64,000 nucleotides of DNA from Myroides odoratimimus (GTDB taxonomy: Bacteria > Bacteroidota > Bacteroidia > Flavobacteriales > Flavobacteriaceae), in the NCBI RefSeq assembly GCF_030326305.1, contig NZ_JACAKB010000005.1:124001-188000 (forward strand). Reading direction: 5' to 3'. Position numbers and translations under genes: made by a program. Positions 34,533 through 45,499 of the stretch are shown one piece after another (the stretch's first letter is position 1; every line of letters begins with the position of its first letter). The notes beneath the pieces were generated by a model. That model was not told the origin of the DNA and searched no databases. It worked only from the letters and a program-made list of their open reading frames with translations.

Positions 34533-35903
34533 TTATCCGAAGAGGTATTCGACTACATCTTCAATCTTAGTCACTAGAACAACCTTAATTCCTCTTCCTG
34601 TATGACTAATCTTATTATATTTTGAAACAAAAATAGTAGAGAAACCAAGCTTCTCTGCTTCTTGTATGCGTTGATCTACTCTATTTACAGGTCTTATCTC
34701 ACCAGACAGTCCTACCTCTCCAGCAAATGTGAAGTCCTTTCCAATAGACATATCTTGATCAGAAGATAGAATAGCTGCCACCACCCCTAAGTCAATAGCT
34801 GGATCATCTACAGTAATACCTCCTGTGATATTTAAGAATACGTCTTTCTGCCCTAATCTAAATCCAGCTCTTTTTTCTAATACGGCAAGAATCATATTCA
34901 GACGCTTTAAATTATATCCCGTAGCACTACGCTGTGGAGTACCATATACAGCAGTACTCACTAAAGCCTGCACCTCTACCATCAGTGGACGCATTCCTTC
35001 TAAAGTAGCTGCGATGGCTGTACCTGATAACTCTTCTTCCTTATGCGATATTAGTATTTCAGAAGGATTAGACACCTCTCTAAGACCACTTCCTTGCATC
35101 TCATAAATACCAAGCTCAGCCGTAGAACCAAAACGATTCTTATTCGCTCTTAGTATTCTATACACATGATTTCTATCTCCTTCAAACTGTAGTACAGTAT
35201 CCACCATGTGCTCTAGTATTTTTGGCCCTGCTATACTTCCATCCTTTGTAATATGTCCAATAATCAACACCGGAGTTCCAGTTTCTTTAGCAAATTTAGT
35301 AAGTTCTGCAGTACACTCTTTTATCTGAGACACTGTCCCAGCAGAAGATTCAATATACTCGGTATGCAAAGTTTGAATAGAGTCAATGATTAACACATCA
35401 GGTTGTATCTCCTCTATTTGACGAAAGATATTCTGTGTATTGGTTTCTGTGAGAATATAACAGTTGTCATTAGCAGGATTAATACGCTCTGCTCTCATCT
35501 TTATCTGTTTCTGACTCTCCTCTCCTGATACATAAAGAGTTTTAAAAGGTAAGCACAAAGATATCTGTAATAATAATGTACTTTTTCCTATCCCAGGCTC
35601 ACCACCCAAAAGCACCATAGAGCCAGGAACTAATCCACCACCTAAAACGCGATTAAGTTCACCATCCATAGTATTCATACGAATCTCCTCTGTACTGTCA
35701 ATCTCTCGTACCTTTAGAGGCTTCGCTACCTTCTTCATGGTATTAGGAGAACTACTTACTGCTTTCCACGCTGTCTTTTCTTCTTTTTGGATCACCTCCT
35801 CTACAAGTGTATTCCATTCTTTACAAGCATTACATTGTCCTTGCCATTTAGCGTATTGTGTACCGCAACTCTGACAGAAAAAAGCCGTCTTTACCTTTGC
35901 CAT
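34533..35903 (-). CDS. radA: DNA repair protein RadA
   Basis: Helicase-like branch-migration factor that helps process recombination intermediates. The 456-residue protein has the zinc finger C10-x2-C13...C24-x2-C27 (FFCQSCGTQYAKWQGQC), Walker A GGEPGIGKSTLL (Lys107), the RadA-specific KNRFG motif (RANKNRFGSTAELG, about 260), and a Lon-like C-terminal domain (about 290-456). It starts 7 bases before the DUF4139 gene. Length and all motifs are normal. Confidence 0.97.
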   Translation of the reverse strand: MAKVKTAFFCQSCGTQYAKWQGQCNACKEWNTLVEEVIQKEEKTAWKAVSSSPNTMKKVAKPLKVREIDSTEEIRMNTMDGELNRVLGGGLVPGSMVLLGGEPGIGKSTLLLQISLCLPFKTLYVSGEESQKQIKMRAERINPANDNCYILTETNTQNIFRQIEEIQPDVLIIDSIQTLHTEYIESSAGTVSQIKECTAELTKFAKETGTPVLIIGHITKDGSIAGPKILEHMVDTVLQFEGDRNHVYRILRANKNRFGSTAELGIYEMQGSGLREVSNPSEILISHKEEELSGTAIAATLEGMRPLMVEVQALVSTAVYGTPQRSATGYNLKRLNMILAVLEKRAGFRLGQKDVFLNITGGITVDDPAIDLGVVAAILSSDQDMSIGKDFTFAGEVGLSGEIRPVNRVDQRIQEAEKLGFSTIFVSKYNKISHTGRGIKVVLVTKIEDVVEYLFG

Positions 35904-36091
35904 TACTTTCTCTTTAAAATCTTCTTACGAAGATACGATGTTATCATTAGACAATAATAATATCAAAAGAACTATTATAAAAACAAATAAGAATAAAAAA
36001 AAGCAACAATAATCAAACAATTTAAACCGAAGTAGAAAATATATTGTTAAATAACAATTACATTTACTTTAATAAAACACACTATTAACAC

Positions 36092-36652
36092 ATGAAAAAA
36101 TTAATTTACACAGCTTTAATAGCTACACTAACATTAAGCTTTAACGCTGTGCATGCACAAGAACAAAAACTAGAGAAACGTTTTGAAGCAGGAATACACC
36201 TACTTGGAGTTGGAGTTAATTATGAATACCCAATAGTGGATCAGTTAACTATACTAGAAAAAGTACAATACAATGTAGGTTTCTTTGGCAACTCTGACTA
36301 TGTAGATTACATTGCTTCTTTGTCCTTAGGAGTAGAATCTAGATACTACTACAACTATAATAAAAGAGTTAGAAAAGGTAAAAACACAAAAAATAACTCA
36401 GCTAACTTTCTTTCTTTAGGCTTTGATTATATGCCAGATGCACTTACAAGTACAGATTCGAAAGACAACATTAAAGTAGCAAAATCTTCTCATCTATCTC
36501 CTATGTGGAATCTAAGACGGAATATAGGTCAATCTAATTTTACTTATGAAGCTGGTATAGGTCTTGATTTCTATAGAATACATTATGACTATAGACCAAC
36601 TGAAAAAGAAACAGGCCTAGCGTTAAGATTAAGTATTGGTTACAACTTTTAA
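36092..36652 (+). CDS. Outer-membrane beta-barrel-like protein
   Basis: A 186-residue secreted protein with signal peptide ending in AVHAQ. Alternating hydrophobic and aromatic stretches (FEAGIHLLGVGVNYEYPI, ESRYYYNYNKRVRKG, GLALRLSIGYNF) and a terminal Phe suggest a small outer-membrane barrel of 8 or so strands. Specific function is unknown. It is convergent with atpC and shares a hairpin with it. Confidence 0.7.
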   Translation: MKKLIYTALIATLTLSFNAVHAQEQKLEKRFEAGIHLLGVGVNYEYPIVDQLTILEKVQYNVGFFGNSDYVDYIASLSLGVESRYYYNYNKRVRKGKNTKNNSANFLSLGFDYMPDALTSTDSKDNIKVAKSSHLSPMWNLRRNIGQSNFTYEAGIGLDFYRIHYDYRPTEKETGLALRLSIGYNF

Positions 36653-36661
36653 CCACTTATA

Positions 36662-36695
36662 ACAAAAAAAGACCTACTCAGTGAGTAGGTCTTTT
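36662..36695. terminator. Bidirectional terminator between the barrel gene and atpC
   Basis: Stem AAAAGACCTACTCA with TGAGTAGGTCTTTT; T-runs on both strands. It lies 10 bases after the barrel gene stop and about 20 bases after the atpC stop. Confidence 0.85.
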
Positions 36696-36714
36696 TATAT
36701 TTCTAATCAGCTAA

Positions 36715-36996
36715 TTAGTTAGCTAATATAATAATCTTATTATCGCTTAATTCGATAGTTCCAAGATTGATAGGTAAATGATAAGTATCATTACTTACTT
36801 TCTCGAATTTAGAACTAAACTCTGGTGCAATAGAAATGTTTTGCCCTGTGAACTTTACACTTCCTTTTGTTAGGATAGAAACAATAGGAGCGTGATTATT
36901 TAACATCTGAAACTCTCCATTTGCTCCTGGAACTGAAACTGAAGTAACTTCTCCAGAAAATAAAGTAGCCTCAGGTGATACAATTTCTAATCTCAT
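36715..36996 (-). CDS. atpC: ATP synthase epsilon subunit
   Basis: Central-stalk subunit of the F1 part, coupling and inhibiting ATP hydrolysis. At 93 residues it is a short form: the N-terminal beta sandwich (LEIVSPEATLFSGEVTSVSVPGANGEFQMLNNHAPIVS) is present but the C-terminal helical hairpin is missing, as is usual in Bacteroidota. It lies 26 bases after atpD in a two-gene unit. The other ATP synthase genes are not in this window. Confidence 0.95.
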   Translation of the reverse strand: MRLEIVSPEATLFSGEVTSVSVPGANGEFQMLNNHAPIVSILTKGSVKFTGQNISIAPEFSSKFEKVSNDTYHLPINLGTIELSDNKIIILAN

Positions 36997-37022
36997 GTTG
37001 ATCTCTTTAAATATTAATTAGA

Positions 37023-38537
<1,515 letters not shown>

Positions 38538-38595
38538 TTATGTATTTATTTAACAGCTATTTACGTTTATCGAAAAATTCTACTTTTTCAGAGTG

Positions 38596-38603
38596 CAAAG
38601 ATA
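38596..38603 (-). promoter_or_regulatory. -7 element (TATCTTTG) of atpD-atpC
   Basis: Exact TAnnTTTG on the minus strand, 62 nt before the atpD ATG. The following GCACTC matches the start region of other strong promoters here. Confidence 0.6.
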
Positions 38604-38650
38604 GTTTTTTTCTCTGAATATTAAAACTTTGAAATTTTATTTTAAATAAA

Positions 38651-38680
38651 AAAAAAGCGAGTCTTAAAAAGACTCACTTT
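38651..38680 (-). terminator. Terminator of glmS
   Basis: Stem around GAGTCTT / AAGACTC, with a run of T on the minus strand. It lies 8 bases after the stop. Confidence 0.8.
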
Positions 38681-38687
38681 TCTACTA

Positions 38688-40532
38688 TTATTCAACCGTC
38701 ACTGACTTAGCCAAGTTTCTCGGTTGGTCAACATTACACTCTCTTAAAACAGCGATGTGATAAGACAATAGTTGTAATGGAATTGTCGTTAATATTGGAG
38801 TTAGAGCCTCAGAAATACCTGGCACTTCGATAACGTGATCAGCTAGCTCTCTTACTTGCTTATCTCCCTTCGTTACCACAGCTATGATTTTTCCATTTCT
38901 TGCTTTAATCTCTTGGATATTACTCACTACTTTATCGTAGTGATCTTGATTAGGTGCAATTACAATAACTGGCATGTGTTCGTCAATTAAAGCAATTGGG
39001 CCGTGCTTCATCTCTGCAGCAGGATACCCTTCTGCATGTATATAAGAAATTTCTTTCAGTTTTAGAGCTCCTTCTAGTGCCACTGGGTAGTTATATCCTC
39101 TACCTAAATATAAACAGTTTGTCGAGTCTTTATAAACCTGAGAGATTTTTAATATTTCTTCATTTTGAGTTAACGCTTCTTCTACGCGCTCAGGTACTAG
39201 CTCTAATTCGTGCAAATATTTTAAATATTCAGAATTAGCTAATGTTCCTTTTGCTTTTGCTAAACGAAGAGCGATTAAAGTCAATACTGTAATCTGAGTT
39301 GTAAATGCTTTTGTAGAAGCAACACCGATCTCAGGTCCTGCATGTGTATAAGCTCCTGCATGTGTCTCTCTAGAAATAGAAGATCCTACCACATTACAAA
39401 CTCCGAATACGAATGCTCCTTTTTCTTTTGCTAATTTAATAGCTGCAAGAGTATCTGCAGTCTCTCCTGATTGAGAAATAGCAATCAGAACGTCACTAGA
39501 GTCAATAATTGGGTTTCTATATCTAAATTCAGAAGCGTACTCTACTTCTACTGGTATTCTTGCAAACTCTTCGATTACATATTCAGCGACTAAAGCAGCA
39601 TGCCAAGATGTACCACAAGCAGCTATAATAATTCTCTTCGCATTCAAGAATTTATCGATATTATCTTCGATACCTGCCATTCTGATCAGACCTTGATCAG
39701 CTAATAAACGACCTCTAAAAGTATCTTTAATTACTTCTGGTTGCTCGTAAATCTCTTTTAGCATAAAATGGTCATAACCATTTTTCTCGATCTGCTCTAA
39801 GTTTAATTGTAACTCTTGAACGTAGTGTGTAACTAATGAATCATCCTTAATCTTGCGAATGCGCAATGGCTTGTGCAGTCTAATAATAGCCATCTCTTCA
39901 TCTTCAAGATAAATAGCATTATTCGTGTATTCGATAAAAGGTGAAGCATCAGATGTAATGAAGTATTCATTCTCACCGATTCCGATAGCTAATGGGCTAC
40001 CAAGTCTAGCAGCTATTATTTCGTCTGGTTTTTTGATATCCATTACAGCGATAGCATATGCTCCCACTACTTGATTTAAAGCAATCTGAACAGCTTTCCC
40101 TAACTTAACACCTTGAGTCTTCTGTACATCCTCTATTAAGTTAATTAATACCTCAGTATCTGTTTCTGACTTAAATGTATATCCTCTTTTAATTAACTCT
40201 TGCTTAAGAGAATCGTAGTTCTCTATAATACCATTGTGAATTAAAACTAATTCACCAGAGTTAGAAAAGTGAGGGTGTGAATTCACATCATTTGGAACAC
40301 CGTGTGTAGCCCATCTAGTATGTCCTATACCTACTGTTCCTTTTTTTATTGTATCTGTACTTTTTTCTTCTAAATCAACAACTTTACCTTTCGTTTTACA
40401 AAGATTGATTGTCTCTCCATCAAATATAGCAAGACCAGCAGAGTCATAGCCTCTATATTCTAATCTCGTTAAACCTTTAATAATAACAGGAAACGCATCG
40501 CGATGACCTATGTATCCAACTATTCCACACAT
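38688..40532 (-). CDS. glmS: Glutamine-fructose-6-phosphate aminotransferase (isomerizing)
   Basis: First step to UDP-GlcNAc for peptidoglycan and lipid A; cytosolic. The 614-residue protein starts MCGIVGYIGHRDAFPV, so Cys2 is the glutaminase nucleophile after Met removal. The glutaminase domain spans about 1-225 (with GIGHTRWATHG and HNGIIENYD), followed by two SIS domains (about 290-425 and 460-600) with SQSGETADT and STKAFTTQ. No glmS ribozyme is seen, as it lies in an operon 6 bases after the DUF4270 gene. Length is normal. Confidence 0.98.
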   Translation of the reverse strand: MCGIVGYIGHRDAFPVIIKGLTRLEYRGYDSAGLAIFDGETINLCKTKGKVVDLEEKSTDTIKKGTVGIGHTRWATHGVPNDVNSHPHFSNSGELVLIHNGIIENYDSLKQELIKRGYTFKSETDTEVLINLIEDVQKTQGVKLGKAVQIALNQVVGAYAIAVMDIKKPDEIIAARLGSPLAIGIGENEYFITSDASPFIEYTNNAIYLEDEEMAIIRLHKPLRIRKIKDDSLVTHYVQELQLNLEQIEKNGYDHFMLKEIYEQPEVIKDTFRGRLLADQGLIRMAGIEDNIDKFLNAKRIIIAACGTSWHAALVAEYVIEEFARIPVEVEYASEFRYRNPIIDSSDVLIAISQSGETADTLAAIKLAKEKGAFVFGVCNVVGSSISRETHAGAYTHAGPEIGVASTKAFTTQITVLTLIALRLAKAKGTLANSEYLKYLHELELVPERVEEALTQNEEILKISQVYKDSTNCLYLGRGYNYPVALEGALKLKEISYIHAEGYPAAEMKHGPIALIDEHMPVIVIAPNQDHYDKVVSNIQEIKARNGKIIAVVTKGDKQVRELADHVIEVPGISEALTPILTTIPLQLLSYHIAVLRECNVDQPRNLAKSVTVE

Positions 40533-40538
40533 ACTTGT

Positions 40539-42182
40539 TTACTTTTTAGCTTTAGTATAAAAAATCTCTAACTTCATCTTCTTATTGTCCTGTGTAGTAT
40601 TAGCTCCATGAAGTACAACTCCTAATGGACAGCTAACAGCGTAAGCAGGCACAACATTCACGTTAGTAGGTTCGTTGTTTATTTCGTTTTTCAATTTTTG
40701 ATTAGTGTATCCTCCTACAGCAAAATTATTTGCAACAGTCAACGCTAATTTAGGGCTCACATCATTTTTACTTTTCAGAAGACCTCTAATGTGGTCAGTG
40801 ATTTTGAACTTATAGTAATACCCTTCTTTATTATTCTCTTTGTCCTCTTTTACGAAGATACCATTATACCCTTGTTTAATATACTGAGATGTACTTACAG
40901 CATCATTTGCAAAGTCTGACAGTGCAATACTATTATCATAATCATATAAGAATAGACGCTCAGGAATAGGTTGCCCTTGCATACGTTCCTTATCCACATA
41001 GATAGTTAAATATGCTTCATTCAATAATGCATCTTTCTCCTTAAGAGCTTTTAACTCTTCAAGATTATTAGATTTTAGAAAATCAATAACTGCCAAGCTA
41101 CCTTGTCCTCCTTTTAGATAAAGACTTTGATCACCTTGCACTTTATTCGCGTTAGCTATTTCTGATTGATACGTTCCATCCATAAGTGTACTAAACATAT
41201 TCACACTGAATTTCTTAGTCCCTACAGTATTACCACTTAAGGCAAGAGTGATTTCTTTTCTTTCGCGTGTAGTCTCTTCTTTCCCATCTTCACCTGTTGT
41301 CTTCTTATCAACTTTGAATATAACTACTATTTTACCTTTAGCAATATCTAATAATCCAGCAGCACCTTTACTCCCGTTTCCTTCAGTTTTGAAATACAGT
41401 CCTTTAAACAACTCACTGAATCCATTAGTCTCTGATAACTTAGTTTTATTATCATTAATGAATTTTTCAAAGTATTGTTTATCTAGGTCTAACCACATCC
41501 CAGGGATAAGGCGTTCTTTTATTTCATTATCTCCTGTATTTGGATCTTTAAGTGGATTACCATTTTCATCTGTTTTATAGATAACAATTTCTCTATTTGC
41601 AAAGACAAAATTAGTATTCTGAGAAGATAGTCCTGAAGTGTTTAACTGTGTATTAATCTTGTTCTTATCGATTAAAGCAGCAGTCTGGTCAGTATAATAT
41701 TTTGATGCAGAACCATCTGTTAAGTCCACATCCATTAGGTGATAGTTATTCTGATATACTTTTAAGTCTAGAGATCCCTCACCGTATACGTTTTTAAGTT
41801 TATAGTAATTAACTTTATCGTCAACTTTATCAAATTGAGAAAAATATGGTATATACACATATACAGAGTCTACCTTTACATTTTCGCCAATATCTCCTAC
41901 AGTTGATGTAGCATTAGCTAACTGAACAACTAAATCACTACTAGTAGCACCAAATAATCCATTGTCTAAATACCCAAAAGGGACTTCTCCTAATCTACTT
42001 CCATCTACTGCACCATAAGCTTGGTTATAAGCTTTTATATCCTTTACGTTATACGATTCGATATCGAAGTTTCCTCCTCCTATTATATCGCTTCCCGTTT
42101 CTGTAAAATCACTTTCACAAGCTTGTAAGGCCATAAAGCCTAATACAAGAGATATTCCTTTTAATATATTCTTTTGGTTCAT
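40539..42182 (-). CDS. DUF4270 family lipoprotein
   Basis: A 547-residue lipoprotein with signal LKGISLVLGFMALQACESD (lipobox LQAC). The family is specific to Bacteroidota and commonly sits between a glycogen-synthase-like gene and glmS, as here. Motifs seen include VDSVYVYIPYFSQFD and a C-terminal AYAVSCPLGVVLHGANT. Predicted beta-rich outer-membrane lipoprotein; role unknown. Gaps are 51 bases after the GT5-like gene and 6 bases before glmS. Confidence 0.88.
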   Translation of the reverse strand: MNQKNILKGISLVLGFMALQACESDFTETGSDIIGGGNFDIESYNVKDIKAYNQAYGAVDGSRLGEVPFGYLDNGLFGATSSDLVVQLANATSTVGDIGENVKVDSVYVYIPYFSQFDKVDDKVNYYKLKNVYGEGSLDLKVYQNNYHLMDVDLTDGSASKYYTDQTAALIDKNKINTQLNTSGLSSQNTNFVFANREIVIYKTDENGNPLKDPNTGDNEIKERLIPGMWLDLDKQYFEKFINDNKTKLSETNGFSELFKGLYFKTEGNGSKGAAGLLDIAKGKIVVIFKVDKKTTGEDGKEETTRERKEITLALSGNTVGTKKFSVNMFSTLMDGTYQSEIANANKVQGDQSLYLKGGQGSLAVIDFLKSNNLEELKALKEKDALLNEAYLTIYVDKERMQGQPIPERLFLYDYDNSIALSDFANDAVSTSQYIKQGYNGIFVKEDKENNKEGYYYKFKITDHIRGLLKSKNDVSPKLALTVANNFAVGGYTNQKLKNEINNEPTNVNVVPAYAVSCPLGVVLHGANTTQDNKKMKLEIFYTKAKK

Positions 42183-42233
42183 CTAGTCAATCCAATCTAT
42201 TTGGGTTATTACTATTCTATTCTGATATAGTTA

Positions 42234-43043
42234 TTAAAAAAACTTCTGATAAAATTCAGTATAAGCTTTAGCAAACTCATCTTTAGCTACGAAAGGTAAA
42301 AAAGGTTTTTCAGAAGACTCTATAAATTTTGTTAAATTTGAACTTACCTCTTCTGAAGCAACGATAACACCATCCGAATTTTTGATAGCATTAATCATTA
42401 TATTCTCATAAGTAGGATTCTCGAAGTCATTCACTACGTCTTCTGGCAAGCCATCGAATGCAATCTTTTCTTTCATAGTAGCATCTAAAACACCACTAAA
42501 GCCTTCACCAAAAATAGAAGTAACTACTTTTGTATCTGAGAAAATAGCTTCGTCTTTATAATAATGTTTTAAATAAGTTGGTAACAATGATGCCATCCAA
42601 CCTTGTACATGTATAACATCAGGAACCCAGTTAAGTTTCTTAACGGTTTCGATTACACCCTTTGTAAAGAAGATAGCTCTTTCATCATTATCAGGATATA
42701 GTGTTCCATCCTCATCTGAGAAAGTAGATTTTCTTTTAAAATACTCGTCATTATCTATAAAGTAAACTTGGATACGCTCTTTCGGGATAGAAGCTACCTT
42801 AATGATTAATGGCATATCCATATCATTTACGACTAGATTCATACCTGACAATCTAATAACTTCGTGTAATTGATGTCTTCTTTCATTTATGCTACCGTAT
42901 CTAGGCATAAAAATTCTTATCTGTCCTCCTTGATCGTTAATCATTTTTGGAGCATCATAAGACATTAATGAAACTTCATTTTCTGCTAAATAAGGTACCA
43001 CTTCAGATGATACATATAATATCCTCTTTTCTTTCATCTTCAA
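42234..43043 (-). CDS. GT5-like glycogen/starch synthase N-terminal domain protein
   Basis: A 269-residue protein matching only the N-terminal Rossmann half of GlgA (VLYVSSEVVPYLAENEV, VPDVIHVQGWMASLLPTYLKH, IMINAIKNSDGVIVAS). GlgA proteins have about 480 residues. The ADP-glucose-binding KTGGL motif after the start is replaced (AENEVSLMS), and the whole C-terminal catalytic half is absent. It is therefore unlikely to be a normal glycogen synthase. The conserved place before DUF4270 and glmS suggests an envelope or regulatory role. Divergent from panC. Confidence 0.82.
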   Translation of the reverse strand: MKMKEKRILYVSSEVVPYLAENEVSLMSYDAPKMINDQGGQIRIFMPRYGSINERRHQLHEVIRLSGMNLVVNDMDMPLIIKVASIPKERIQVYFIDNDEYFKRKSTFSDEDGTLYPDNDERAIFFTKGVIETVKKLNWVPDVIHVQGWMASLLPTYLKHYYKDEAIFSDTKVVTSIFGEGFSGVLDATMKEKIAFDGLPEDVVNDFENPTYENIMINAIKNSDGVIVASEEVSSNLTKFIESSEKPFLPFVAKDEFAKAYTEFYQKFF

Positions 43044-43077
43044 TTATAATTTCTGTGTTTGAAACAAATAAACATTG

Positions 43078-43085
43078 CAAATTTA
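43078..43085 (-). promoter_or_regulatory. -7 element (TAAATTTG) of the GT5-DUF4270-glmS unit
   Basis: Exact TAnnTTTG on the minus strand 34 nt before the GT5-like ATG, in the divergent gap shared with panC. Confidence 0.5.
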
Positions 43086-43116
43086 CAAAAATTTATGCAG
43101 TTATTTTCTAAATAAC

Positions 43117-43124
43117 TAATTTTG
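43117..43124 (+). promoter_or_regulatory. -7 element (TAATTTTG) of panC-panD
   Basis: Exact TAnnTTTG on the plus strand 23 nt before the panC ATG. With the opposite element at 43078 it forms a compact divergent promoter pair. Confidence 0.55.
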
Positions 43125-43147
43125 CCATTATTTTAAACACGAAGCTA

Positions 43148-43996
43148 ATGTTTCTTTTTAGTACAAAAGCCGAATTACAAGCGTATTTAAAACCATTTCG
43201 CGACGCTAATAAGGCAATTGGTCTTGTACCAACAATGGGGGCCATACACAATGGGCACCTTTCATTAATGGAACAATCATTAAATGAAAATGAATGTACT
43301 GTAGTCAGTATTTTCGTTAATCCTACGCAATTTAACAATGCGGAGGATTTAGAAAAATACCCTCGTACTTTAGAAAGAGATCAGGAGATTATAAAGTCTC
43401 TTTCTGAACAAATTGTAATATTTGCACCGTCTGTTGATGAGATTTACGGTGGAAATACTGTAGCCCAATCATTTGATTTTGATGGACTAGAAAACGAAAT
43501 GGAAGGTGCTTCGCGCCCTGGCCATTTTGATGGAGTAGGAACTATCGTGAGTAAACTTTTTGAGCTTGTTACGCCTAACAAAGCTTATTTTGGAGAAAAA
43601 GATTTCCAACAATTGCAGATCATCCGCAAGATGGTAGACAAACTTCATATACCTGTACAGGTTATCGGAGTGCCTATCTTCAGAGCTACGGACGGATTAG
43701 CCATGAGCTCTCGTAATGAACGAGTATCTACAGAAGGATTAAAAAAATCAACTTTCTTATATCAAGTACTGTTGAAAGCCAAGGATTTATTCAAAAGTGA
43801 AAGTATTTCTAAAGTTAACGCTTTTGTTGAGAATGAATTTAAAAATAATCCTAACTTTGAACTCGAATACTTCACTATAGCCGAAGAGGAAACTCTAAAA
43901 ACAGCCACATCTAAAGATGAAGGTCGTAGATACAGAGGTTTCTTAGTAGCTCATATTGAAGGCATTCGACTAATTGACAATATATCTTTTAACTAA
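43148..43996 (+). CDS. panC: Pantothenate synthetase
   Basis: ATP-dependent ligation of pantoate and beta-alanine to pantothenate (vitamin B5, CoA pathway). The 282-residue protein shows the nucleotide motif VPTMGAIHNGHLSLM (HIGH-like), SIFVNPTQFN, FGEKDFQQLQIIRKM, and the KMSKS-like AMSSRNERVS. Its partner panD follows 12 bases later and supplies beta-alanine. Confidence 0.98.
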   Translation: MFLFSTKAELQAYLKPFRDANKAIGLVPTMGAIHNGHLSLMEQSLNENECTVVSIFVNPTQFNNAEDLEKYPRTLERDQEIIKSLSEQIVIFAPSVDEIYGGNTVAQSFDFDGLENEMEGASRPGHFDGVGTIVSKLFELVTPNKAYFGEKDFQQLQIIRKMVDKLHIPVQVIGVPIFRATDGLAMSSRNERVSTEGLKKSTFLYQVLLKAKDLFKSESISKVNAFVENEFKNNPNFELEYFTIAEEETLKTATSKDEGRRYRGFLVAHIEGIRLIDNISFN

Positions 43997-44008
43997 AACT
44001 CACGCGAA

Positions 44009-44359
44009 ATGCAAGTTGAAGTAGTAAAATCAAAAATTCACCGTGTAACTGTAACTGGAGCAGACCTACACTACATCGGAAGTATTACGATTGACGAAGT
44101 TTTAATGGAAGCTTCTAACATCATAGAAGGAGAAAAAGTTTCGATTGTTAATATTAACAATGGAGAACGTTTTGAAACTTATGCTATCCCTGGCCCTCGT
44201 AACAGTGGAGAAATCTGCTTAAATGGTCCTGCTGCACGTAAAGTACACAAAGGGGATATCATTATCATTATTACTTATGGAATTATGGATTTCGAAGAAG
44301 CGAAGACATTCAAGCCTTCTATCGTGTTCCCTAATGAAGAGACCAACACCTTAACATAG
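44009..44359 (+). CDS. panD: Aspartate 1-decarboxylase
   Basis: Makes beta-alanine from aspartate for panC. The 116-residue proenzyme has the self-cleavage site Gly24-Ser25 ([10 protein letters not shown]), which gives the pyruvoyl group at Ser25. Other landmarks are [20 protein letters not shown] and [12 protein letters not shown]. Start and length are typical. It lies between panC and a membrane protein. Confidence 0.98.
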   Translation: MQVEVVKSKIHRVTVTGADLHYIGSITIDEVLMEASNIIEGEKVSIVNINNGERFETYAIPGPRNSGEICLNGPAARKVHKGDIIIIITYGIMDFEEAKTFKPSIVFPNEETNTLT

Positions 44360-44366
44360 CCTCTTA

Positions 44367-45335
44367 TTGAAAAAAAATATCAGTAAATTATTGAATATAT
44401 TACTCCCACTTGCGTTGGGAGTTTTTTTGGTTTATTACGCCTATAATCAATTTACTGAAGATCAGATAGAGGAGATGAAATCTCAGTTTAGAGATGCTAA
44501 TTATAATTACATTATCATCTCCTCTTTCTTTTCTATTTTAAGTCTATGGGCACGTGCTTATAGATGGAAGTATGCCTTGCTTTATATGGGATATCCTGTA
44601 TCCACTTTCACTAACTTTATGGCTATCTCTATCGGTTATCTTCTAAACCTAACGGTTCCTAGATCAGGAGAAGTATCTAGAGCAATCGTATTACAAAAAT
44701 ATGAGAAAGTCCCTTTTGACAAAGGCTTTGGATCTATCGTTTCAGAACGCATCATTGATCTTGTCTGTTTATTGCTTTGCGTATTTTTAGCTTTAATTTT
44801 ACAGTATGAAGTACTAAAAGACTTTTTATTAGCCAAGGTTCCAGTAGAGAAACTTAGTATATTAGCCATCATCGCTGTGATTGGGCTAATAGCTACGATC
44901 GCCCTGTTCTATTACAGTAAATGGAAAGTGATTCTATTTATTAAAAATAAAATCAAAGGACTTACAGAGGGAGTCAGTAGCATTTTTAAGATGCCTTATA
45001 AAGTTGGCTTCTTATTTCACACTTTTCTTATTTGGTTTGGTTATATCGCCACATTCTACTTCGGTACACATGCCATAGAAGCCACTAGTTCGCTCAGCAT
45101 ACCTATCGTTATGTCAGCCTTTGTAGCAGGTAGTTTTGCTGTATCTTTTACCAATGGCGGGTTTGGAGCATTTCCCTTGATTATTGCAGAACTATTGTCT
45201 ATCTATAGCATCTCCACTGTTGCAGGAACAGCCTTTGGATGGATATTATGGACTACTCAGACAGCGATTGTGGTCATATTTGGAGCACTATCATTTTTAG
45301 TATTACCCCTGTACTATAACCAAAAGAAGAACTAA
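44367..45335 (+). CDS. Lysylphosphatidylglycerol synthase TM-family membrane protein
   Basis: Polytopic inner-membrane protein of 322 residues with about 8 helices, of the UPF0104/LPG_synthase_TM family (YIIISSFFSILSLWARAYRWKY, NLTVPRSGEVSRA, FTNGGFGAFPLIIAELL). MprF uses this fold as a lipid flippase, but the catalytic domain is absent here, so the role is unknown. The start codon is TTG, 7 bases after panD, so it is the third gene of the panC-panD unit. Confidence 0.88.
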   Translation: MKKNISKLLNILLPLALGVFLVYYAYNQFTEDQIEEMKSQFRDANYNYIIISSFFSILSLWARAYRWKYALLYMGYPVSTFTNFMAISIGYLLNLTVPRSGEVSRAIVLQKYEKVPFDKGFGSIVSERIIDLVCLLLCVFLALILQYEVLKDFLLAKVPVEKLSILAIIAVIGLIATIALFYYSKWKVILFIKNKIKGLTEGVSSIFKMPYKVGFLFHTFLIWFGYIATFYFGTHAIEATSSLSIPIVMSAFVAGSFAVSFTNGGFGAFPLIIAELLSIYSISTVAGTAFGWILWTTQTAIVVIFGALSFLVLPLYYNQKKN

Positions 45336-45353
45336 TCTCACACTACCTCATCA

Positions 45354-45389
45354 TAAAAAAAGTACCTATCTAAAAAATTAGACAGGCAC
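45354..45389 (-). terminator. Terminator downstream of the CBS gene
   Basis: On the minus strand GTGCCTGTCTAA pairs with TTAGATAGGTAC using G-U pairs, then TTTTTTTATG. Mismatches on the plus strand show it serves the minus strand. It lies 110 nt after the CBS stop. Confidence 0.65.
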
Positions 45390-45499
45390 TCTTTAATAGT
45401 ACAAACCAGTAAATTGGTATAATGACGGTATAAACAGCGCTATCAGTTATAAATCATTATCTCTTTATAGGTTACTTTGTGGGGATCTGTTTTGTTGTT

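Noticed and set aside
41248-41580. 110-codon plus-strand open frame inside the DUF4270 gene
   Set aside because: Antisense to a clear lipoprotein gene; composition is low-complexity Ser/Leu/Pro typical of a shadow.
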